Below are positions 1 through 7,051 of a stretch of DNA of 18,101 nt, piece by piece. The translations under genes were made by a program, and so were the position numbers. The notes under the pieces are model-generated. The model was not told where the DNA came from, searched no databases, and saw only the letters and a list, made by a program, of their open reading frames with translations. The stretch covers positions 1-18,101 of the forward strand of contig CAYRFU010000122.1 in NCBI GenBank assembly GCA_964423525.1, in the 5' to 3' direction. Numbering within the stretch: the first letter of the stretch is position 1; every line of letters starts with the position of its first letter. This DNA comes from CAYRFU01 sp964423525. GTDB lineage: Bacteria > Vulcanimicrobiota > Xenobia > Xenobiales > JADMJV01.

Positions 1-1077
1 GCCGACCGGGGTACCCTGCCTCCTTTGACCAAAACCGTGCTGATCGGCGAGAAAGGTCCTGAGCCGGAGCCCGAGCCAGAAGAACTCGATGTCGGTCTCG
101 ACGAAGAGGAAGAGCCGGCGGAGCCAGCCGCTCCAGCGCCTCCCCCCATCGACGAACAGATTCTCGAAGAAGCTCGCCGCAAAGCCCAACAAATTCTGCA
201 ACAGGCTCAGCAGCAAGCCAAGCAGATGGTGGAACAGATTTCGGCCCAGACTCAGAAAGCGGCCCAAGAATCGTTTGCAGCGGCCAAGCAGCAGGGATAT
301 GAGGAGGGCTTGAAGGCTGGGCACCAGGAGGGGTATCAAGCCTCGGTGGCTGAGTTCGTCCAAAGGATCGAGCAAGCGAAAGATATGTACGTCCAGGCGG
401 TCCGCGCCAGGAGAACGGTCGTGGCTACGGTTGAACCAGAGCTGGCCCGTCTGGCTACCAAAATTGCGGAACGGATTCTTCTCGAGGCCGTCAAAGTCGA
501 ACCCGACCTGATCGCCTCGATCGTGAAAGCAGCGCTGGCCGGCGTAACCGACCGAGAAGAGGTTTCGATTCGGGTCAATCCTCAAGATGTTGAGATGGTT
601 CGGGAGAACCGCACCACCTTCGAGAAGATGATCGAAGGCTTGAAAAAGTTCGAAGTTCGCGCCGACGCTTCTATCGATCCCGGCAGTTGTATTATCGAGA
701 CGAACCTCGGAAACATCGATGCTCGCCTGAAAACCCAGCTTGAAGCGATTCGAAAAGGCATGGAAGAGATGGCCAAGCTGCGCGAAGAAGAGTTGGCTCA
801 GCAAGCCGCTAGCGAACCGGTCGAGGTTCCGGGCGACCCCGACTTTGTACCCCTGGAGGAACGCTCAAAAGAAGCACCTCCGCCCGTTGAGGAGGGTCCG
901 GAAGCACGGGGCCGTCCTCAGACGCAGGGCGAGCAGGCGCCAGCTCCCGAGGCGGCTCAGCCAGCAGCTCCTCCTCCTCAGCCGGCCCCACCCCAGCAGG
1001 TCCCTGCGGAGGCTCAACAAGCCCCTGCGGTAGCCCCGCCACCAGCCCAGGCGCCACCGCCACAGGAAGGAAGTTAG
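1..1077 (+). CDS. fliH: FliH-type flagellar export stator protein, probably 5'-partial
   Basis: FliH holds the FliI ATPase as a FliH2-FliI complex and tethers it to the C-ring in the cytoplasm. The frame is open from base 1. A TTG at 25 could start a 350-residue protein but has no Shine-Dalgarno site, so the true start is probably left of the window. Numbering from that TTG, residues about 8-45 are acidic and Pro-rich, and about 45-120 are a Gln/Ala-rich coiled coil. Residues about 130-250 are the conserved FliH/YscL-like domain, including the VEPELARLATKIAERIL helix and the later SIDPGSCIIET segment. An unusual tail of roughly 90 residues, rich in Pro, Ala and Gln, follows. The gene ends at TAG 1075-1077, one base before fliI. 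The family call rests on domain pattern and position and is strong; the start is uncertain. Confidence 0.88.
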   Translation, partial: ADRGTLPPLTKTVLIGEKGPEPEPEPEELDVGLDEEEEPAEPAAPAPPPIDEQILEEARRKAQQILQQAQQQAKQMVEQISAQTQKAAQESFAAAKQQGYEEGLKAGHQEGYQASVAEFVQRIEQAKDMYVQAVRARRTVVATVEPELARLATKIAERILLEAVKVEPDLIASIVKAALAGVTDREEVSIRVNPQDVEMVRENRTTFEKMIEGLKKFEVRADASIDPGSCIIETNLGNIDARLKTQLEAIRKGMEEMAKLREEELAQQAASEPVEVPGDPDFVPLEERSKEAPPPVEEGPEARGRPQTQGEQAPAPEAAQPAAPPPQPAPPQQVPAEAQQAPAVAPPPAQAPPPQEGS

Positions 1078-1078
1078 A

Positions 1079-2398
1079 ATGGCTGAACCAGCAGTCGATT
1101 TCGCTCGCTACGAGAAACTTTTGCCGCGCATCCAAACGGTCAAGCAGCACGGCCGGGTGGTCCAGGTGGTCGGCCTAACCATCGAATCTGAAGGGCCGGC
1201 TGCTCGCCTGGGCGAGTTGTGCTACATTTACGATCACCAGGGGAACCCGATTCGAGCCGAGGTGGTCGGCTTTAAAGCCAGTCGGGTTCTGCTGATGCCT
1301 CTGGGCGAAATGGGCGGTATTGGTCCAGGCTGCGAGGTGCGCTCTACCGGTAAGCCTCTGTCTGTCAAAGTGGGTTGGAACCTTTTGGGGCGGGTTTTAG
1401 ACGGGTTGGGAGAGCCGATCGACGGTTTGGGCCCCCTCGACTGCGACACAGAGTATCCGATCTACAACACTCCCCCCAATCCGATCACACGCCCCCGTAT
1501 CGAAGAACGAATGGATATGGGAATCCGAGTTCTCGATTCGACTCTAACCTTCGGAAAAGGCCAGCGCGTGGGAATCTTCGCAGGTTCTGGTGTGGGTAAG
1601 TCGACCACCCTCTCGATGATAGCTCGTTTTGCCTCGGCTGACATTAACATTCTAGCCTTGATCGGTGAGCGTGGTCGTGAGTTGCGAGACTTTCTCGAGC
1701 GCGACCTCGGAGAAGAGGGGATGAAGCGGTCGGTGGTCACGGTGGCCACCTCAGACACCCCAGCCCTGGTGAGGCTCAAGGCCTCCTACACCGGCACCGC
1801 TATTGCCGAATATTTTCGAGACCAGGGCTACAGAGTGATGCTGATGATGGACTCAGTCACGCGTTTCGCTATGGCTCAGCGCGAAGTTGGCCTGGCCATC
1901 GGAGAGCCCCCCGCCACCAAAGGTTACACGCCTTCTTGTTTCGCGCTCCTGCCCAAGCTTATGGAGCGGGCTGGTACCTCGCCGGACGGTTCGATCACGG
2001 CGGTCTATACCGTGCTCGTCGACGGCGACGACATGAACGAGCCTATCGCTGACGCCGTTCGAGGTATCCTCGACGGCCATATCGTCCTGTCCCGTAAGAT
2101 CGCCCACAAGAACTGTTATCCGGCAGTCGACGTCCTTCAGTCGGTCTCTCGTGTCTTTACCGAGGTCGCCAGCAAGGAGCACCAAGAGCTGGCCGGAAAA
2201 CTCCGGAACTGCCTGGCCACCTATCGAGAGAACGAAGATTTGATCAACATCGGAGCCTATCAAAGGGGCTCTAACCCTAAAGTCGACTACGCCATCAGCA
2301 AAATTGACGAAATCATGGATTTTCTCAAGCAAGGCATCTTTGAGCAGTCCACCTTCGATGACATGATGAACCATTTGAGGAGGATCTTTGCCTCCTAA
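1079..2398 (+). CDS. fliI: Flagellum-specific export ATPase FliI
   Basis: FliI is the hexameric ATPase at the cytoplasmic mouth of the export gate; it releases substrates from chaperones and helps load them. The protein has 439 residues, a normal length. Residues 169-175 form the Walker A loop GSGVGKS with Lys174, and Asp258 lies in the Walker B strand (MLMMDSVTRFA). The stretch VGLTIESEGPAARLGELC near residue 37 is typical of FliI and separates it from F1-ATPase beta. ATG 1079 follows an AGGAAGGAAG Shine-Dalgarno stretch at 1064-1073, which lies within the end of fliH. The last codons overlap the start of fliJ. The flagellar versus injectisome (SctN) assignment leans on the flagellar neighbours FliJ, FliK and FliO. 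Confidence 0.97.
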   Translation: MAEPAVDFARYEKLLPRIQTVKQHGRVVQVVGLTIESEGPAARLGELCYIYDHQGNPIRAEVVGFKASRVLLMPLGEMGGIGPGCEVRSTGKPLSVKVGWNLLGRVLDGLGEPIDGLGPLDCDTEYPIYNTPPNPITRPRIEERMDMGIRVLDSTLTFGKGQRVGIFAGSGVGKSTTLSMIARFASADINILALIGERGRELRDFLERDLGEEGMKRSVVTVATSDTPALVRLKASYTGTAIAEYFRDQGYRVMLMMDSVTRFAMAQREVGLAIGEPPATKGYTPSCFALLPKLMERAGTSPDGSITAVYTVLVDGDDMNEPIADAVRGILDGHIVLSRKIAHKNCYPAVDVLQSVSRVFTEVASKEHQELAGKLRNCLATYRENEDLINIGAYQRGSNPKVDYAISKIDEIMDFLKQGIFEQSTFDDMMNHLRRIFAS

Positions 2399-2846
2399 GA
2401 AATTCAAATATCGCCTGGCCAAAGTCCTCGAATTCAAAGAGAAGAAAGAAGAAGAGGAAAAAGAGAAGCTGGCCAAACTGCTCGAGCAGGAGGCCCAGGA
2501 GAAGGCCCGGTTGGCTCAGTTGAAGCAGGAGTTGCTGAATGTCCGCACCACCCTGAAGACCAAGCATTTGAGCGGCAGTCTCAATATGGAAGAACTTCGC
2601 TTCTATCCTGGTCATATCAAGAATCTTGAGAACAAGATCAAGAATCAAGAGTTGCGCCTCCAAGAACTAGCGATTAGAATCATAGAGCAGAGAAAGGCTC
2701 TTTTGAAAGCGGCGCAAGAGAAAAAAGTCTACGAGAAACATAGAGAAAATGCTCAGGAAGAGTGGCAAAAAGAGATGGACGCCGAGGAAGCCCGTTTGAT
2801 CGACGAATTGGCGACCATCAAATTTGCCCGCGACCTGCAGTCTTGA
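2388..2846 (+). CDS. fliJ: Flagellar export protein FliJ
   Basis: FliJ sits in the centre of the FliI ring like the gamma subunit of F1 and links the ATPase to FlhA; it also escorts some export chaperones. This 152-residue protein is almost wholly a charged coiled coil. It opens with FKYRLAKVLEFKEKKEEEE, a characteristic FliJ beginning (a basic, aromatic start followed by a Lys/Glu helix), and ends with a helix containing DELATIKFARD. The TTG start at 2388 has GGAGGA at 2379-2384 just upstream and overlaps the fliI stop (TAA 2396-2398) by 11 bases, which suggests translational coupling. Low sequence conservation in the family means the call depends on the coiled coil, size and position after fliI. 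Confidence 0.9.
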   Translation: MPPKKFKYRLAKVLEFKEKKEEEEKEKLAKLLEQEAQEKARLAQLKQELLNVRTTLKTKHLSGSLNMEELRFYPGHIKNLENKIKNQELRLQELAIRIIEQRKALLKAAQEKKVYEKHRENAQEEWQKEMDAEEARLIDELATIKFARDLQS

Positions 2847-2870
2847 GAGCGCATCTAAGGGAGGAACGAA

Positions 2871-3509
2871 GTGTCGATTTATAACCGGATGGCCGCCATC
2901 GAACGAAAGATCAATATGTTAGAGGCCAAGCTCGACGGGGGGGCAGCCGACCTTCAGAGTGCCCCGGGTAACCCCGCTTCAACCAGTGGAAGGCCCGGCA
3001 GTCACGAGGCCGTGACCTTCGAGAATCTGGTCAACAGCCTGGCCGAAGACCAGCAGTTCGAGCCCAAAACGGCCGCCACTCAGGCGACCAACCGCTGGAG
3101 CGGCGATCCCAAAGACTATGACGGTATGATCGCCGAAGCTTCCAAGAAACATGGGGTAGACCAGTCCCTGATCCGAGCCGTCATCAAGCAAGAGTCCGCC
3201 TACGACCCCAAAGCGACTTCTTACGTGGGGGCGATGGGGCTGATGCAGCTGATGCCGGAGACGGCTTCCGACCTGGGCGTTAACGACGCTTACGACCCGT
3301 ATCAGAACATCATGGGCGGCACCAAGTATCTTTCTCAGCTGATGCAGATGTTTGATGGAAATCTGACCAACGTGATCGCCGGCTACAATGCCGGGCCCGG
3401 TGCGGTCCAGAAGTACGACGGAGTTCCGCCTTACCAAGAGACCCAGGACTACGTGGCCAAGGTGCTCGACAACTATCGTTACTACACCACCAACAAGCAG
3501 AGCATCTAG
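2871..3509 (+). CDS. Lytic transglycosylase (SLT fold) in the export operon, no Sec signal
   Basis: This predicted muralytic enzyme would cleave the peptidoglycan glycan chain to open a hole for the rod or export channel. The 212-residue protein has a goose-lysozyme/SLT domain from about residue 83 to 205. Glu108 in KQESAYDPKA is the expected catalytic acid. The GAMGLMQLMPETA motif and the AGYNAGPGAV motif follow in the right order. Residues 1-80 form a short predicted helix (MAAIERKINMLEAKLDG) and a polar linker. No hydrophobic signal peptide is visible, so the enzyme may leave the cell through the type III gate itself, like the flagellar muramidase FlgJ. GTG 2871 follows GGGAGGA. The gene lies between fliJ and fliK, 24 bases after fliJ. 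The enzyme family is sure; the export route is inferred. Confidence 0.92.
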   Translation: MSIYNRMAAIERKINMLEAKLDGGAADLQSAPGNPASTSGRPGSHEAVTFENLVNSLAEDQQFEPKTAATQATNRWSGDPKDYDGMIAEASKKHGVDQSLIRAVIKQESAYDPKATSYVGAMGLMQLMPETASDLGVNDAYDPYQNIMGGTKYLSQLMQMFDGNLTNVIAGYNAGPGAVQKYDGVPPYQETQDYVAKVLDNYRYYTTNKQSI

Positions 3510-3518
3510 GAGGCACTC

Positions 3519-4445
3519 GTGGAAAATCCCGCTATCGGGTCTTTGATGGGAACGGCCAAGCCGGCCGAGACCAAGAAAACTGATCAAGGCGATCCTGGCG
3601 CCTTTTCCTCGGCTATGAACGAAGCCGTTGAAGGGAAAGGCAAGGCAAAGAAGGAGGCCATGGTCGACGAGAAGGCAGCCAAGTCCGACCAAGAGAGCCA
3701 GAAAGAGAAGAAGAAGGAGGCCAAGGTTGAGACTAAGGCTCAGGCCAAGAGCCAGTCCACCAAGGGTGGGGCGAAACTTCAAACCTATTTGAACACCCTG
3801 GCTCTCAAGGACCCGGCCAAGCTTTCTATCGCCGAGAGGCAAGCGCTTCAAGTCGGCGAGTTCGCCAAAGAGAAGGTCGGACTCAACGAACTCCAGCGCA
3901 TGTTGCTCGACCGTGGCTTAAATATCCGAGATCTTTCTTACAATCAACTCACCAATTTGACTCAGGGCGGCGATCAGAGTCGGCTGGCTCGTCTGCTCGA
4001 CCAGATGGTGCGCGACCAGCTCGATCGACCCGAGACCAGGACCAGCACGGAACAGATGGTGGCCTCGGCTTCTAGCAACAGCCAGAACCGTCTTGAGGCC
4101 TTGATGGCTGAGGAGTCGATGCAACTCAAAGAAGCGTCCAAAACCGGTCAGAGTCAGCGTGCCGAAGCGCGTCAGAATTTGATGGATCAGATTCTCCAGC
4201 ATATCGAGGTGCGAAATCTGGCCAACCAGACCGAGATCAATCTGAAGCTCAATCCTGAATATCTGGGAGAGCTGAAGATTCGGCTCAGCCAGGGTGAGGA
4301 CGGCATCAAAGCTGGTTTCGAGACCAGCTCCAAACTCACCCGAGAGTTGTTGGAGGACCACGAGGACGACCTGGTCAGCCAGGTCCAGGCCAAAGGAGTG
4401 GACCTCCAACAGGTCAGCGTCCGCCTGGTTGAGGAGGTTGTTTGA
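3519..4445 (+). CDS. fliK: Flagellar hook-length control protein FliK
   Basis: FliK is an exported molecular ruler; its C-terminal domain touches FlhB to switch the gate from rod/hook to late substrates. This 308-residue protein has a hydrophilic N-terminal half. It includes a Lys/Glu/Ala-rich stretch around residues 40-85, as expected of an unfolded ruler segment. The C-terminal Flg_hook domain spans about residues 220-305 and shows the hallmark INLKLNPEYLGELKIRLSQ, followed by a helix and the VQAKGVDLQQVSVRL ending. GTG 3519 is preceded by TAGGAGG at 3507-3513, which includes the stop codon of the transglycosylase gene. In many clusters flgD follows fliK; here it does not. Confidence 0.93.
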   Translation: MENPAIGSLMGTAKPAETKKTDQGDPGAFSSAMNEAVEGKGKAKKEAMVDEKAAKSDQESQKEKKKEAKVETKAQAKSQSTKGGAKLQTYLNTLALKDPAKLSIAERQALQVGEFAKEKVGLNELQRMLLDRGLNIRDLSYNQLTNLTQGGDQSRLARLLDQMVRDQLDRPETRTSTEQMVASASSNSQNRLEALMAEESMQLKEASKTGQSQRAEARQNLMDQILQHIEVRNLANQTEINLKLNPEYLGELKIRLSQGEDGIKAGFETSSKLTRELLEDHEDDLVSQVQAKGVDLQQVSVRLVEEVV

Positions 4446-4454
4446 GTCGATTAG

Positions 4455-4493
4455 GTTAACTTCTTGTTAACAGGGCGGTAACGCCGATGTAAT
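4455..4493 (+). promoter_or_regulatory. Repeated GTTAAC motif and candidate promoter before the axial gene
   Basis: GTTAAC occurs at 4455-4460 and again at 4466-4471, separated by TTCTT. The two copies can pair as a hairpin, or could be half-sites for a regulator. A possible sigma70-like pair, TTGTTA at 4464-4469 and TGTAAT at 4488-4493 with an 18-base spacer, overlaps the second copy. GGCG-GTAA-CGCC at 4474-4485 forms a small hairpin with a GNRA-like loop. The 122-base gap is the first larger gap in an otherwise tight cluster, which supports a regulatory role. The promoter reading is weak because the -35 match is partial. Confidence 0.35.
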
Positions 4494-4567
4494 GGGCTTT
4501 CAGTAGTCTGAGAGTGACAGACCGTGGAACCGTCGGTGAAGGGCGAAATAGAGGAGGACCATTCCGA

Positions 4568-5383
4568 ATGTTTGATTTCAATTATGCTGCCAACAATATG
4601 GAGCAGAACCAAGAGATTCTGCAGAGCCGGTTCGAGAACATCAAGAACCAGTTCACCCCGGGCTACAAGGCCGAGGCAGTTCAGTTCAACGACATCATGA
4701 GTTCAACCCTGAAAGGGGGGGCTAAGGTTCGTAAGAACAACATTTCTTTTGAACAGGGCCAGATCTTCAAGACCAAAGTCGATACCAACCTGGCCATCAA
4801 CGGGCAAGGCTTTTTTATTGTCAACGACGGGTTTCAAAACCACTTTACCCGCGACGGTCGCTTCACCTGGCAGGACGGAACCCTCAAAGACGCTCTGGGC
4901 AAATCAGTGGTCGGTTTCCCCCTCGACAGTCAAGGCAACATCACCGGCGAGCAAAAACCGATCGACTTGAGCCTTGACCCCACTACCAACCTCTATGGCG
5001 GAAAGTACACCGGGTTCCACTTCGACGACACCGGTAAGCTCTACGGGGAAGCCAACATTACCGACCCTGTCACCGGTCAACAGATCACCACCACCACGCC
5101 CATCTATCAGGTGGCGGTGGCCTCCTTCGCCAACGCCGGGGCTCTGGACCGTTCCGGAACGACCAGTTTTGTGGAGTCGGAAGATTCGGGCGGGGCGGTC
5201 GTCGGTGTGGCCGGTCAGGGGGCTCTGGGTAGCATCGCGGCCGGGAGTCTTGAGCTTTCCAACGTCGACTTCATGCAAGAAGGTGCGGCGATCGGAATGA
5301 CAAAACAGAATTTTGAAGCGAATATGGCCTCTTTCCGAGCGATGGACAAGCTGACCCAGTCAGCCCTAGGCTTGGTGCGTTAG
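4568..5383 (+). CDS. Flagellar rod/hook axial protein (FlgE/FlgF/FlgG family)
   Basis: This is an exported structural subunit of the rod or hook. The 271-residue protein is the size of FlgF or FlgG and much shorter than a usual hook protein FlgE. The N-terminal helix carries a degenerate form of the family motif, ending NIKNQFTPGYKAE. Residues about 80-120 hold TNLAINGQGFFIVND followed by FTRDGRFTWQDG, the core axial-protein signature. The C-terminus has LGSIAAGSLELSNVD and a long closing helix, the second half of the D0/D1 coiled coil. I chose ATG 4568 because GAGGAGGA at 4551-4558 precedes it; an in-frame GTG at 4514 has no such site. It is the only axial gene here and sits between fliK and fliM. 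I cannot separate FlgE, FlgF and FlgG by eye. Confidence 0.87.
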   Translation: MFDFNYAANNMEQNQEILQSRFENIKNQFTPGYKAEAVQFNDIMSSTLKGGAKVRKNNISFEQGQIFKTKVDTNLAINGQGFFIVNDGFQNHFTRDGRFTWQDGTLKDALGKSVVGFPLDSQGNITGEQKPIDLSLDPTTNLYGGKYTGFHFDDTGKLYGEANITDPVTGQQITTTTPIYQVAVASFANAGALDRSGTTSFVESEDSGGAVVGVAGQGALGSIAAGSLELSNVDFMQEGAAIGMTKQNFEANMASFRAMDKLTQSALGLVR

Positions 5384-5406
5384 GCTCACTAAGAGACTCT
5401 CGGGAC

Positions 5407-5439
5407 GGCCATCCTGCTTGGATGGCCTTCTCGTGTTTT
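5407..5439 (+). terminator. Hairpin terminator between the axial gene and fliM
   Basis: GGCCATCC at 5407-5414 pairs perfectly with GGATGGCC at 5420-5427 around a TGCTT loop. It is followed by TTCTCGTGTTTT, a broken rather than pure T-run. Placed 23 bases after the axial gene stop, it probably ends or attenuates transcription of the upstream block. The interrupted T-tract makes partial read-through into fliM likely. Confidence 0.6.
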
Positions 5440-5527
5440 ACTCTCGGTCCCGGCAGTAGGGGTTAGCGCCCTCCCATCGAATCGACAACTCAGGGGGAGT
5501 GCAGGCGGCCACGACGGAGGGTCAGAT

Positions 5528-6487
5528 TTGGGAAATGGCGGAAGATTCGACCGAAAGATGAGAGCAGCCCAGCGGCAACGATATCAGGGGGCTAGTGCCT
5601 ACGATTTTCGCCAGACTGATAAGTTCACTTCCGATCAGAATCGTTTTCTCGAGAAGATCTTCACAGGCTTCGCTGAGGCTGTGACGACCCGACTGGCCCC
5701 GATGCTGCAATCTCGGTTCCATATGGAGCTGATCAGCATTAAGACGAGAACTTACCACACCCACCTCAACGCTTTGCCGGATCCTACTCCTGTGCTCGTC
5801 TTTCGGCTCAACGATTCGACCTCTGGCTTCCTCGACATCGACTTTGACCTTTCGTTTGCCATCTTTGAACGGTTGATGGGCGGCCGGGGCGCTCCCTCCC
5901 GAGACGAGCTCCGGTCCTACTTCACAGACCTCGAGAAGGCAATTCTTCGAGTACCCTTTACCCGAATGCTAGCGGCCTACGGCCAGGCTTGGAAAGATGT
6001 CAGTCAGGTTGAGGCCCAGTTCCAGAGCCTTGAATTTAATCCCAATGCGGTCTATGTCTGCGCCCCCTCGGAGTCGATGGTCGTGACTGCCTTCCAGGTG
6101 GAAGTGGCCCAGGCTCAAGGACCGATCGACCTGTGTCTCCCTTTTCGTTACCTGAAAGAGCTGATTCCCAAGCGTTCCTTTGATGAGTTCATGCTGACCA
6201 CCACCTTCCAGGCCCCGAAAGATGACAAAATCATCTTTCCCGAGCATATTCACAACGCCAAAGTGCCGATTTCGGTCAGCTTGGGTCGGGCCGAGTTGCT
6301 CTTTCAGGAACTCTTGACCATCGAAGTCGGCGACACCATCCGCCTTGACTCCGAAATTCGCGACCCTTTGCGGATCAAGGTCAACAATAAAACGAAATTT
6401 CTAGGTCAACCCGGTATCAAAGACGGCCGCTTGGCTGCCAAGGTCAATCGGGTGTTGCAAGAAGGAGACGAAGAATACGATGAGTGA
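5528..6487 (+). CDS. fliM: Flagellar motor switch protein FliM lacking the CheY-binding motif
   Basis: FliM forms the middle of the C-ring, joining FliG to FliN. The 319-residue protein contains YDFR at residue 25, then the conserved KFTSDQNRFLEKI helix. The FliG-facing GGXG motif (GGRG) is at residues 118-121, followed by the family helix with FTDLEKAIL. A C-terminal SpoA domain spans roughly residues 245-310 (ISVSLGRAELLFQELLTIEVGD). TTG 5528 has CGGAGGG at 5514-5520. Only 24 residues precede YDFR, and they lack the EIDALL-type CheY-binding peptide that normally opens FliM. The frame is open further upstream, but those codons do not encode such a motif either. It overlaps the next gene by 8 bases. 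FliM identity is firm; direct CheY control looks unlikely. Confidence 0.93.
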   Translation: MGNGGRFDRKMRAAQRQRYQGASAYDFRQTDKFTSDQNRFLEKIFTGFAEAVTTRLAPMLQSRFHMELISIKTRTYHTHLNALPDPTPVLVFRLNDSTSGFLDIDFDLSFAIFERLMGGRGAPSRDELRSYFTDLEKAILRVPFTRMLAAYGQAWKDVSQVEAQFQSLEFNPNAVYVCAPSESMVVTAFQVEVAQAQGPIDLCLPFRYLKELIPKRSFDEFMLTTTFQAPKDDKIIFPEHIHNAKVPISVSLGRAELLFQELLTIEVGDTIRLDSEIRDPLRIKVNNKTKFLGQPGIKDGRLAAKVNRVLQEGDEEYDE

Positions 6488-6779
6488 CCAGGGGCCTCGA
6501 GCCGTTCAATTCGGCCAACTCGAAGGGACTCCGATCGAGGGCAACGCCAGCACGATCGACCTTCTCAAAGATGTTGCTTTGACGGTCCAGGCTGAGTTAG
6601 GCAAGACTCGTCGCCTGGTTCGGGATATTCTTCGCCTGCAGGTGGGGGCCGTCATCGAACTCGACAAGGAGATCGGCGAACCGGTGGATATCCTGGTCAA
6701 CAACAAAGCCATCGCCCGCGGAGAAGTGGTGGAGATCGACGGCCAATACGGAATCCGCATCACGGAGATCGTCAAGTAG
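6480..6779 (+). CDS. fliN: Flagellar C-ring protein FliN, first copy
   Basis: FliN builds the lower C-ring with FliM and docks FliH-FliI. This 99-residue protein has a short polar N-terminus and a single SpoA domain (about residues 22-98). It contains LTVQAELGKTRRLVRDIL, then VIELDKEIGEPVDILVN, then IARGEVVEIDGQYGIRITE, all standard for FliN. The ATG at 6480 overlaps the fliM stop (TGA 6485-6487) by 8 bases and follows an AAGGAGA site inside fliM. A second, different FliN gene follows at once, so this is one member of a tandem pair. Confidence 0.94.
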   Translation: MSDQGPRAVQFGQLEGTPIEGNASTIDLLKDVALTVQAELGKTRRLVRDILRLQVGAVIELDKEIGEPVDILVNNKAIARGEVVEIDGQYGIRITEIVK

Positions 6780-7051
6780 TGGAAGATTATGAAAATCCTC
6801 GTCCGTCTAAGAAGGGAAGGGAAGATCTTTCTATCCTTTACGACGTACCGTTTATTATTGAGGCCGAAATGGGACGCACCGTCCGCAGTGTGCGAGACGT
6901 CCTCAAGATTGGCGAAGGGGTCGTGATCGAGCTCGATAAGGACGGAAACGATCCTGTAGACCTGGTGGTCAACGGAACTTTGATAGCGCGTGGAGAAGTT
7001 GTAGAAATCGAGGGGAATTATGGGGTTCGGATCACCGAGCTGATGAATTGA
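6779..7051 (+). CDS. fliN: Flagellar C-ring protein FliN, second copy
   Basis: This second FliN-like protein has 90 residues with one SpoA domain (about 14-89): FIIEAEMGRTVRSVRDVL, VIELDKDGNDPVDLVVN and IARGEVVEIEGNYGVRITE. It aligns along its whole domain with the preceding FliN, but many positions and the N-terminus (EDYENPRPSKKGRED) differ. It is therefore an old duplication rather than an assembly copy. GTG 6779 shares its first base with the previous TAG stop, so translation is probably coupled; no clear Shine-Dalgarno site is seen. The pair could form mixed dimers in the C-ring, as unlike SpoA proteins do in some injectisomes; that is inferred. Confidence 0.92.
   Translation: MEDYENPRPSKKGREDLSILYDVPFIIEAEMGRTVRSVRDVLKIGEGVVIELDKDGNDPVDLVVNGTLIARGEVVEIEGNYGVRITELMN

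Noticed and set aside
2979..3851. A 290-codon minus-strand open frame across the transglycosylase and fliK genes
   Set aside because: Both + strand genes there have clear family motifs; the minus frame is Leu/Gly-rich and featureless.
4483..4490. GCCGATGT as a sigma28 (flagellar) -10 element
   Set aside because: It matches 6 of 8 bases of GCCGATAA, but no TAAA-like -35 lies at the right distance.
4514..4567. GTG 4514 as the start of the axial gene
   Set aside because: It has no Shine-Dalgarno site, while ATG 4568 has GAGGAGGA at a good distance and gives the normal family N-terminus.
6480..7051. The two FliN genes as an assembly duplication
   Set aside because: They differ at many residues, in length and in N-terminus, so they are true paralogues.
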